Positions 39,871 through 49,300 of a stretch of DNA of 63,114 nucleotides are shown piece by piece. Origin of the DNA: an uncultured Bacilli bacterium (lineage in GTDB: Bacteria > Bacillota_I > Bacilli_A > RF39 > UBA660); the NCBI GenBank assembly GCA_947581835.1, contig CANPVV010000005.1, forward strand, positions 1 to 63,114, written 5' to 3'. How positions within the stretch are numbered: position 1 is the stretch's first letter; every line of letters begins with the position of its first letter. Both the position numbers and the translations under genes were made by a program. The notes beneath the pieces are model-generated. The model saw nothing but the letters and a program-made list of their open reading frames with translations. It was not told the DNA's origin and searched no databases.

Positions 39871-40365
39871 ATGATAAGAACAGCTATAAGTCCCCGTTTA
39901 GAAGGCACAATAAAAAAAGATGAAAAAATTGAAAAAAGAAATATATCTGATATAGAATATCAAAAGCAAGCTGCTTATATAAAAGCATCAGTGAGCAATT
40001 TTAAATATAATAATTGGACCGTTTATGATTTCTTACAATTATTTTGTAATGTATGTCAAGATTATTCAATAACGTCATTTGACATAAACAAATTAATTAA
40101 TCTTATCAAAAACTGTTTTAAAAATGGTGAATTTTCTAATTTACTTACTTTTACAAAAGATTATAATTTTGAATTTAAACTTTTAGATTGGATATCTAAA
40201 AATTTAACAATAGATAATAATATAGCTTATATTAATAAAATTTATTTTGATTCTGATTTTAATCAAGAAATAGATTACTATAAAAATGAAATGAACTATT
40301 TTGTACAATTATTTAATTCCTTAAATAAAGAACAAAATAATATCAAATTAAAACGATTCATTTAA
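39871..40365 (+). CDS. Hypothetical protein
   Basis: 164-aa ORF on intergenic plus strand preceded by AAAAAGAAATGAGG; no recognised family. Confidence 0.55.
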   Translation: MIRTAISPRLEGTIKKDEKIEKRNISDIEYQKQAAYIKASVSNFKYNNWTVYDFLQLFCNVCQDYSITSFDINKLINLIKNCFKNGEFSNLLTFTKDYNFEFKLLDWISKNLTIDNNIAYINKIYFDSDFNQEIDYYKNEMNYFVQLFNSLNKEQNNIKLKRFI

Positions 40366-40614
40366 TTACTTATTAAATACAACTTTTAAATACTTAGTAA
40401 GTTAGCATCAATTTTAACTTCATTTAATATAGTTTTAAAATACTATTCATTTTTTTAAATCAATTTAAAACTAATCTCTTTATTTTAAAATCTGCCAAAA
40501 AAATTTTTGCGACACTTTCACGAGTATTCTTAAAAAAAGCTATCGTAAATACATATACTTTTGGATATAAAAAAACAAACCCTTTACTTATAAGGATCTG
40601 TTTAATATTCTAAA

Positions 40615-40690
40615 TGGCGCCCAATGTAGGACTCGAACCTACGACCTAACGGTTAACAGCCGTGCGCTCTACCGACTGAGCTAATTGGGC
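40615..40690 (-). tRNA. tRNA-Asn(GTT)
   Basis: Reverse complement GCCCAATTAGCTCAGTCGGTAGAGCGCACGGCTGTTAACCGTTAGGTCGTAGGTTCGAGTCCTACATTGGGCGCCA; cloverleaf with encoded CCA, anticodon GTT. Confidence 0.97.
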
Positions 40691-40770
40691 ATTACTACTA
40701 AATTATAGTATTTATTATTTCTCTTGTCAATAATTTTATACATAATTTAGTAAAAACTTTTTAAAATTTA

Positions 40771-41133
40771 TTATCTTTCAGATGCAGCTGCTTCACATTC
40801 CTCACCAGGATGAGATATACAAGTTGCACAAATACCATATTCAGTTTTATATGGTTCCTCAGTAAATTCTGTAACCAAACTAAATACAGCCCCAACTATA
40901 ATAGGTACAAAGAAAATAACTATACCAGCGACTGCTCTCATCGCTAATGATTTAACAGACTTTTTAATTTCATCATCTTTACTAGCTACTACTGCTTTTC
41001 CTAAATCAATTACTCCAAAAAGGATAATTATAAGCGGAATAACTATTTTAAAAACAAATAATACCCAACCTATAATTTGCCATACTTCCCATAACTCAGA
41101 GCATATTGAAGGTACCATAATTAACATACACAT
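40771..41133 (-). CDS. Small two-TM protein, VirB2/TrbC-like layout
   Basis: Two hydrophobic helices (IIGWVLFVFKIVIPLIIILFGVIDLGKAVV; SLAMRAVAGIVIFFVPIIVGAVFSLV) and Cys-containing tail; last gene of secretion-like operon. Confidence 0.6.
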   Translation of the reverse strand: MCMLIMVPSICSELWEVWQIIGWVLFVFKIVIPLIIILFGVIDLGKAVVASKDDEIKKSVKSLAMRAVAGIVIFFVPIIVGAVFSLVTEFTEEPYKTEYGICATCISHPGEECEAAASER

Positions 41134-41253
41134 TTCCTCGCTTTCCTCTGTATATTTATATTTTAAACTATAACTCCTATATTGTCAAGTTTTTAATGTC
41201 AAATCATGTCTAATAAGAAAAAAAGTAATGATTACTAATTTATTATCATTACT

Positions 41254-42042
41254 CTATACATTCATAAGCATTATAACCGCTAAAAGTAACAAAACCATAA
41301 CTCCTAAACCGGTTGAAATAAGCATACTTGTAGTTTTACCTTCCATCTTCTCCAAACGGTTTTTATACTTAGTCTCTCTCGCCTTTTGTTGTAAGTTAGA
41401 TATAGTCTTTGAAAAAGCTAATAATTGTTCTTGCTTTCTTTCCTGTCTACCTAAACTTAAACGATAAAGAAGACGCATCATACGCATTGAATCACGAACA
41501 GGATATTGTCTAGCAAATTCCATATAAGGTTCAATTGTATCATCACCAGCATTAATCTGATTTATCAACTGTTTTAAACCATCTTTAAATATTTCAGGAG
41601 CATCTTCCAAAGATTTACCAATTGCTACTGGAACCGTATAATGTTGAATCAAAATCTCTAATCCCTTTAAATAATAAGGAAGCATAGTATCAATATCATT
41701 TAAATGTTTTTTATAATATGACTTTAAATTCATATAATCTACTTTAAAATAAGCAAAACCAATAACTATACAAGCTACTGCATAAACATAAGACATATTT
41801 TTAAGCAATAAACAAAAAGCCAAACCCATAACAATTAAAGCGTTTTGAACTCTTTTATTAAACAAAATATCCGGATTTACTCTATCTCCATATTTTGCTT
41901 TAACATAAAAATCCCAATCACTTTCTTTCAATCTTCTTAAATACATTTCATTATCAGCAATTAACTTACTTATACTAATTTTACCTGTTTTAGTAAAAAT
42001 ATAAAATATAATAATTGCTACAAGAGCTATTTCTATCTGCAT
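41254..42042 (-). CDS. TadC/GspF-like membrane platform protein
   Basis: Multi-TM protein with LKGLEILIQHYTVPVAIGKSLEDAPEIFKDGLKQLINQINAGDD; position after a second platform-like ORF and CpaF. Confidence 0.7.
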   Translation of the reverse strand: MQIEIALVAIIIFYIFTKTGKISISKLIADNEMYLRRLKESDWDFYVKAKYGDRVNPDILFNKRVQNALIVMGLAFCLLLKNMSYVYAVACIVIGFAYFKVDYMNLKSYYKKHLNDIDTMLPYYLKGLEILIQHYTVPVAIGKSLEDAPEIFKDGLKQLINQINAGDDTIEPYMEFARQYPVRDSMRMMRLLYRLSLGRQERKQEQLLAFSKTISNLQQKARETKYKNRLEKMEGKTTSMLISTGLGVMVLLLLAVIMLMNV

Positions 42043-42938
42043 TATTCTACCCCCACATCATCATTGTAATATTTCTCACCCGTAAGTAAAAAATAACAAT
42101 TTACAATTATAATCGCATGAAGTATTAAATGCACATACCATAAATCTAAAAGTTCTAAATAACTATCTCTACCTAACAATAACTGCATTACTAAAACAAG
42201 TAAAAATAATACCAAAGCAAATGTTAAGAATTTAGTATGGAATTGTTTTCTATCCATTTGGTCACGATAAACACCTTCAACTAAAGCATCTATATCCATA
42301 CTCATATTTTCTAGTGCTTCTCCTGAATCTTTTGCACCCTCTTTAGTAATTTGTAAAAATAATTGATGCATATTCTTAACCATATAATAAGGATATTTTT
42401 GATTAAAATAAATTATAGACTCATCAATTGTTCCATTTTGATATGACATATCAATCATCATTTTAATATCACTCAAAACTGGATCCTCAACAATTCCTGA
42501 ATCTCTAACACCCTCCAGAGATTTAACAAAACTTTGAGTCGTATTAAATTCCATTATAACATTTGTTGTATATACTTGTATTTGCTCAAATATATATTCA
42601 CTATAAAGCCTTTTACTTCTTAAATAAGCTAAATAAGGAATAAAGGCAATTGCTATTCCACCATAAATTGCCACCATAATTATACTATAAAAATACAAAA
42701 AAGCAATTCCACCAGCTAACCCACCTAAAATAACAATTTGCATAATATAATCTTTAAGCGTATAATCTTGTTTTAACTCTTTCATTTTAGCACTCATCGC
42801 TTGGAAACTATATGGAGCATAACGACTATATACAGCCCCAATTTGCTTCTTTGCAAAATTATAAACCGAATCCGTACCATTACTCTGTCTATAAGCAAAT
42901 ATAAACAATGCTATCGCAATCCAAATTACAAGCTCCAT
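42042..42938 (-). CDS. TadB/GspF-like membrane platform protein
   Basis: TM topology with cytoplasmic VYTTNVIMEFNTTQSFVKSLEGVRDSGIVEDPVLSDIKMMIDMSYQNG. Confidence 0.72.
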   Translation of the reverse strand: MELVIWIAIALFIFAYRQSNGTDSVYNFAKKQIGAVYSRYAPYSFQAMSAKMKELKQDYTLKDYIMQIVILGGLAGGIAFLYFYSIIMVAIYGGIAIAFIPYLAYLRSKRLYSEYIFEQIQVYTTNVIMEFNTTQSFVKSLEGVRDSGIVEDPVLSDIKMMIDMSYQNGTIDESIIYFNQKYPYYMVKNMHQLFLQITKEGAKDSGEALENMSMDIDALVEGVYRDQMDRKQFHTKFLTFALVLFLLVLVMQLLLGRDSYLELLDLWYVHLILHAIIIVNCYFLLTGEKYYNDDVGVE

Positions 42939-42950
42939 AAATACCTCCTA

Positions 42951-44051
42951 CTATAATGCTTCTACTACTTCATCTGTTTTTTTATCATTTAAATGAAATA
43001 AATCATCATCCAATATAACTCCCTGAATTGCTAAATAACTCTTTAGATACTTAGTTGGATTATTTAAAGTAAACTTCCCATCTAAAGTCTTTTGATATAT
43101 TGTATTAACTTGAGGTTTATTATCATCATCAACATAAAACTCACATATTTCCATAATCTCTCTTTGAAATCTTCCAAGCCTTTCACTCATATAACCTTTA
43201 ACATAAATTCCTATTTGCACATATCTGTGAATTGTTGTTACAAATTGTTCAACATCAATATTTGACTCAATCAAACTATACATACGCATTGGAATTAAAG
43301 CAGCTTTATCAGAGTGAATTGTTGAAATAATATGGTGTCCAGAAGAAATAGAGTTACGAACAGCCATAACGGCCTCAGCACTACGAACCTCGGAAAGCAA
43401 TATCCAAATAGGGTTCTGTCTCATACAAGTAACTAAAACATCTGAATAAGAAGCAATATTATTAGTTTTCATCGCTACTATATCTCGATATGGAAAAATA
43501 CGATCTAAGTGTAACTCCAAAGTATCCTCAATTGTAATAATTTTTTCATTTTCTTTTGTTGTACTAGCAAGATACTTAACAAGCTCAGTTTTACCTGAAC
43601 CAGTTTCACCACTAACAATTATATTGGCGTGTCCTTGAACACATTTAAGCAAAAAGTCTAATAAATCAGCACTAACATATTCTTCATTAAGTAATTTTTC
43701 TCTATTTAACCGAATCTTAGCCGGAGTTTTACGTATAACCAAAGCAATTCCATTCGTAGCAATTGAATCATGCACGAAATTAAGACGTAACTCTGTACTT
43801 TCAGCATCCAAAAAAGGATGTGCCATATTGAATGTTTTTCCCATAACGTTTGAACACTGAAAAGCAAGTTTTTCAATTAATGGATTATTGATATCTGGTC
43901 TATCTACTCTATAAACACCTTTAGATAAACTCTTTAACCAAATCTGTCCTCCATTAGTATAGGAAATATCGGTTATATCATCAATATCCAAAAACTCTTT
44001 TATTGGCCCAAAATCTATTTGAGAAAATATTGCATCATTCAAATATGTCAC
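42951..44051 (-). CDS. CpaF/TadA-type secretion ATPase
   Basis: ANIIVSGETGSGKTELVKYLASTTKENEKIITIEDTLELHL, MRQNPIWILLSEVRSAEAVMAVRNSISSGHHIISTIHSDKA. Confidence 0.93.
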   Translation of the reverse strand: MTYLNDAIFSQIDFGPIKEFLDIDDITDISYTNGGQIWLKSLSKGVYRVDRPDINNPLIEKLAFQCSNVMGKTFNMAHPFLDAESTELRLNFVHDSIATNGIALVIRKTPAKIRLNREKLLNEEYVSADLLDFLLKCVQGHANIIVSGETGSGKTELVKYLASTTKENEKIITIEDTLELHLDRIFPYRDIVAMKTNNIASYSDVLVTCMRQNPIWILLSEVRSAEAVMAVRNSISSGHHIISTIHSDKAALIPMRMYSLIESNIDVEQFVTTIHRYVQIGIYVKGYMSERLGRFQREIMEICEFYVDDDNKPQVNTIYQKTLDGKFTLNNPTKYLKSYLAIQGVILDDDLFHLNDKKTDEVVEAL

Positions 44052-44078
44052 CTCCTTTACTTATTCTTATTACTATTC

Positions 44079-44924
44079 TTATTGTTCTAAATTAGGATTT
44101 GTATATACTTCTTCATCAGGAATACTAGCAGTATAATCCATAATTTGATCTTTTATCCATTCACTATTAACTCGAGTTTCACCTTTTTCACTAGAATAAG
44201 CAGCATTCTTAGGAACCGGAATAATCTCAACTACTCTATTTCCTAATAAGATTGCTTTACTTAAAAGCAAATATAAATTTACTCCATCAACTTCATAGTT
44301 AGGAACCGCAAATGTTAACAATGAAGGAACTTTACTAGCCGTTGTATCATAAAATACACTTTTAGCACTTGAATCTCTTACATCCAAAATCGGCAATTTT
44401 GATATAAATAAACCATAAACAAGTTTTCCCGCACTATCTGTCATTTTAGCATATAAATCAATATAATCTCCAGGGAACATTGAATTACCATATGTCTTTA
44501 ATAAATCAACAGGTACAGAAACTGGTTGATAACCTTCAGGCATAGTTCTCAAAATATTATTTGTAACACTAGTACAAGGTTTAACTTGTTCTTGATAAAA
44601 GAAACCACCTTGCGGAATACTAGTCATTTCTGAAACACAAAAAGCTTGAGAAGTGCTTACAACACTATTTACATTGGAAATAATCGACTTATTACTAGTA
44701 ACCATCGATCTTAAAACTTCCATTGTACCAACTGCATCAGCCGTAATTGCCGTCGTAGAAGTAAGAGTTTTCTTCGCATAAGGAATAGACACCTTTTCTA
44801 CTGCGTGCTCAACTCTGTAATTATAACCTACAAACAACACTACTAATCCAAGTAATACACCCAAAATAGTTACAGTATTCTTATTTCCTAAAAATCTCTT
44901 AAATGTATTTACTATATTTCCCAT
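44079..44924 (-). CDS. CpaB/RcpC-like SAF-domain protein
   Basis: N-terminal TM, YAKKTLTSTTAITADAVGTMEV, VPVDLLKTYGNSMFPGDYIDLYAK. Confidence 0.75.
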   Translation of the reverse strand: MGNIVNTFKRFLGNKNTVTILGVLLGLVVLFVGYNYRVEHAVEKVSIPYAKKTLTSTTAITADAVGTMEVLRSMVTSNKSIISNVNSVVSTSQAFCVSEMTSIPQGGFFYQEQVKPCTSVTNNILRTMPEGYQPVSVPVDLLKTYGNSMFPGDYIDLYAKMTDSAGKLVYGLFISKLPILDVRDSSAKSVFYDTTASKVPSLLTFAVPNYEVDGVNLYLLLSKAILLGNRVVEIIPVPKNAAYSSEKGETRVNSEWIKDQIMDYTASIPDEEVYTNPNLEQ

Positions 44925-44940
44925 TTTATCCTACCTCTCT

Positions 44941-46284
44941 TTATTTAGCCCAAAAAGTTGCTCCTGTAGAAGAAACACCTGTTATTCGATGATGACAATC
45001 ATTATCTTGATAATGCCACCACTCTGATGACAAATCTTTTAATTCTGTACCATTCGTCATAATATTATGTAATTTTAAAACGTCAGAATTAGTAGATAAT
45101 TTGCTTTTATCAGGGCGTAAAGCCGCCCAAGGCCCCAATTCATGCATAGCAGATGGAGTACTAGCACCTTCAAAAACAATATCAACCGCACAAGCAGTAT
45201 TATGAGCTGAAGTTCCTAATGCAACGAAATCTCCAGTTGCAAAAGTATCATCATTTACATAAGCATTTACTACCGGATCAGACTCAACTAAATTTTCAAA
45301 AGCACTTTTTAACTTAAGAGTAACACTATGTGGCCTATAAGCGTCATTAATAATCAACTTAACCCCTGCCGCATCAGCATTCTGCTTAGCCGTTAGTAAT
45401 TTTTTAGCAAAAGAATACACTGCAATAGGTTTATAACTACTATTATATAACTGTCCTAAATTCAAAGGCTTATTATGTGATTGATACTTACTAGTAGAAG
45501 CATTAAATATAGAAGTAGTAATTCCTGTAAAGGCAGTTATATCAACTGCTACATAATTACTATCAATCCAACCACAATCATAATTATCGGATTTAACAGC
45601 CCACCATCTGGAATCAGAATCACTCATACCTAAAATTTCAAACTCTTCAGTATCAGTATTATTCGTTTTAGTAGTACCAATCTGATTATTATGCTCTTTG
45701 GAATCATAAACTGCAATAGCAGACATAGGATAAGCCTTTAGCCCTTTAGCATCTAAACTTGTATCAATACCATCTTTACAAGCAGAAGTAACCTCCGGCT
45801 CAGGTTCATCTGGTTCATCACTAGGTTCATCTGGAGTAGGCTCTGGTTCAGCTTCGCCGCTACCACTAGAACCAACTTCAGCCGCATGTACAAGTATTAT
45901 AGCATCATATCTAGTAACTGTATCATATTCATCTCTACCAGGAATATAATTAGCACCACTATTACTTAATACTTCAACACTAACCTTTGGAGGAGCCTCA
46001 TATATACCATAAAAATTAACTTTATAAGTACCATTAGCATTTTGATTATTCATTGAAAAAGCTTCAAGGAAAATCTCCATAAATTTTTCTTTATTCATCT
46101 TAATTTCGTTATAATCACGATAATAAGCATAATCAACTGCTAAAAGCATAGCTTGCTCCGCAGTTTCTTTTATATTTAAATAATCTTGGGTAGAGGTAGT
46201 TGTTAATCCGTTAACAGCCATCATTAAACCAACGATTGAAACACCCATAACAATTAACCAATATCCCCAATAACTATGTGACAT
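44941..46284 (-). CDS. TadE-like N-terminus fused to SH3-like and VanY D-Ala-D-Ala carboxypeptidase domains
   Basis: Single N-terminal TM; SH3-like AYPMSAIAVYDSKEHNNQIGT...RWWAVKSDNYDCGWIDSNYV; LIINDAYRPHS, GTSAHNTACAVDIVF, SSEWWHYQ. Confidence 0.85.
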   Translation of the reverse strand: MSHSYWGYWLIVMGVSIVGLMMAVNGLTTTSTQDYLNIKETAEQAMLLAVDYAYYRDYNEIKMNKEKFMEIFLEAFSMNNQNANGTYKVNFYGIYEAPPKVSVEVLSNSGANYIPGRDEYDTVTRYDAIILVHAAEVGSSGSGEAEPEPTPDEPSDEPDEPEPEVTSACKDGIDTSLDAKGLKAYPMSAIAVYDSKEHNNQIGTTKTNNTDTEEFEILGMSDSDSRWWAVKSDNYDCGWIDSNYVAVDITAFTGITTSIFNASTSKYQSHNKPLNLGQLYNSSYKPIAVYSFAKKLLTAKQNADAAGVKLIINDAYRPHSVTLKLKSAFENLVESDPVVNAYVNDDTFATGDFVALGTSAHNTACAVDIVFEGASTPSAMHELGPWAALRPDKSKLSTNSDVLKLHNIMTNGTELKDLSSEWWHYQDNDCHHRITGVSSTGATFWAK

Positions 46285-46300
46285 TTTCTACCTCTCCTTT

Positions 46301-49300
46301 CTACTTCCAAGCTGGTCCTAACATTTCAAGATCATTTATTGTACCAGACCATAAAGTAAAGTATTCATTAACATTTGGTCTATCAAAATTTCTACCTCTA
46401 TCTCTTACAGCAGGTCCACTAGCACTACTAGATGCTTCAATATATTTGTCCAAGTAATCACTATAGCAAACGGCCTTTTCATAAGTATTACCACTAGCAT
46501 CACTAATATCTACACAACGCATAGTCTTCGAATTAGCATATCCACTATCATCTAAATCTTTCTCAACATTTTCTTTCATTTTTCTAGTTAAAGCTGGATC
46601 AACAGTAATACTTAAAATTGGATCAGATTCATAAATACCATTACCAATTTCCTCAATTTCTTCTCTAGTAGCAGAACCTTTTTCATTGCTCCAGTTATAT
46701 GAAGCAGGTTCTTCCGAATCATCTAAACTTGGGAACATATTATTTAACGAAATAGGCTTCTCATAATAAGTATCTCCATCATCATATATACATCCTATAG
46801 AAATACATTCTGAAATACAATCATCGCCTTCACAAGGAGGACCACATGGTGGAATACAACCACTTGGACAATCAGGACAACTAGGATCTTCCTCATCTTC
46901 ACAAGTAAATGTTTTACCATCAATTACAATATTAACTAAATACTTACAATTATAAGCCAATTTACCAGCCATATCATCAGTAGCAAAATAATCTACATAT
47001 CTACCATAGGTACCAACACGGCCTGCTTCATAATATTCTCCAATACCTTCAAGATTTATATAATAATTAAATACACCTTTTCTATCAGAAGTTCCATCAG
47101 AAGTAAAATGATCACGTGCTACTGGCAATGCTCCGTTACCGTCTTTATCATCTACTTTTGTAAAGCTTACTTCACTTGGATCTGGCTCATCAACAACTAC
47201 AGAACCATCTGGGTGAATTTGATAGAATAATATTTTTGGTACATACTTAGCTGTAATTTTAGTTTCTATCTTTTTATATCTAGCATCTGATACTTCTTGA
47301 GTTCCTTCATTTAATCCTGCCTCACACTTGCTTTCATCGCATGATACAAATTTAATAGGAGTTTTCCGTTCAGCAGAACCAGGATCTTTAGTACACTCAG
47401 TATAACCATCGTCACCTTTATCACTTATTTCAGCTGTAGACTCATTACCAGTACCAGGAGTAACAATAGAATTACAATACCACTCTTCTGGTGAACCCTT
47501 AGTTACAGTTGCTTCCATATTTTCAGTATTGCCTCTAATTAAATCCATATATTCTTCATCATATTCATAAGATACAGTACCATTATAATTATATTCATAA
47601 GTCCATTCAGAACATAAATTAAACTCTTTTGTAATTGTATTTAAACGTTCCTTAGCTGTATTAAGATGAGCCAATAAAGAACTTAACTTATTCTTTAAAT
47701 CATCTTGCATTTTAGTAGGATTACCATCATCAGCAGCATCATCTACACCACAACCATCATCAGAATAATCAGTATCAGTATGATAATCATCACCCTTTAT
47801 ATGTTCATCATCTTCACCGACTGTTAATGAACCATATTCAGTTTCGTGTGACTCAGCAGCAATTTCAACTACACCAGTATCTTCATGTTTTGCAGTAATC
47901 CTATAATAAGTATAAGTAGCCTTAGCATAATATTCATTCCAGTCATCAGTTGCAGGCATTCCTTCACAACCTTCTGTTCCATCACCATCAGCATCTGCTA
48001 AGCAACAACCAGAAGAACTAGATTGAGGATTAGCTGTATAACTAGCAGGATCTACCTTAGATAAAGCCAAATATTTAGCATATTCATTATAAGCATCAAT
48101 TATAGCTTCTTGAGCTTCTATCATATCTTTATTATAAATTTCTCTTTGAATAGTATTAGTATAACATGTTTGTGTACCCTCTACTTTTGCTCTAAATGAG
48201 AAATATCTTCCGGCATTTACTAACTTAGCTGTAGGCATCTTCATTAAATAATCTTCCTTACAAGATACAGTACAGTATTTATTACCGCCACCGCTACTAC
48301 CATTATTAGCCATTACCTGTGTAATATAAGTATTATCTTTACTATCAGCACTAATTTCTGGATGAGTTTCAACCTCAGAACATCCATTATCGCCTTGACA
48401 GTTTTTATCAATTATATCAACAAAACAAGCATAATTCGAATGAGGCCCATATATATAAGCATCTTGATAATCTTTAACTTGATTACCACCACCAGCACCG
48501 CCTCCGACAGTACCAGTAACTTCACTTTCGGCATCTAAAGCATCTGGATCTCCAGCATTAACAGTTGAAGAGAAAATTACATTATTATTTTCATCGCAAC
48601 AAGCAAACTGACTCATTTCTGGATCACAAGTAATTGTTAAAGGTTCACCATCACACTCATCTTTATAATCTTGACAATATTCACTACTTGGATCACCACT
48701 TGCATTACATAAAGCCTGTAAAGAATCACATCTATCACAAGTTCCATCTTCAGCATAATCATCAAGTGTCTGACACATTGGATCACTTAAATCTCCAGCT
48801 GCAGTACACTCATCAATTAATTCTTCACAAGTAACACATTTTTTCGCTGGATCCTTAAATTTTTGACAATTTTCATCAGTATCTGGATCATCAGCATTCT
48901 CACAAAGGGCTTCCCACGTAGTACAACTCTCTGGACAATCATTATCTGGATCCTTTAATTCATCACATGCATCGGTATCGCCATCTTTACAATCTTTCTC
49001 CCATGTTTTACAACTAGGACAATCATTATCATCAAACTTTTTGCAATTTTCATCGTTATCTGGATCATCAGCTTTTTCACAAAGTACTTCCCATGTAGTA
49101 CAATCATCAGGACATAATTCTTCTAAATCATCGCACGCATCACTTTCAGGATCTTCATCACATTCATTTACTAAATCAGTACAACAACCGTTATCTTCAT
49201 CTTTAAAGTTTTTACAATTTTCGTCATTCTCTGGATCATCTGAAATCTTACATAAAGCTTCCCACACGATACAATCAGGACACTCTCCGTCTTTTTGTGC

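Noticed and set aside
40491-40614. Possible small RNA or attachment site next to tRNA-Asn
   Set aside because: No integrase nearby and no visible direct repeat of the tRNA 3' end elsewhere in the window.
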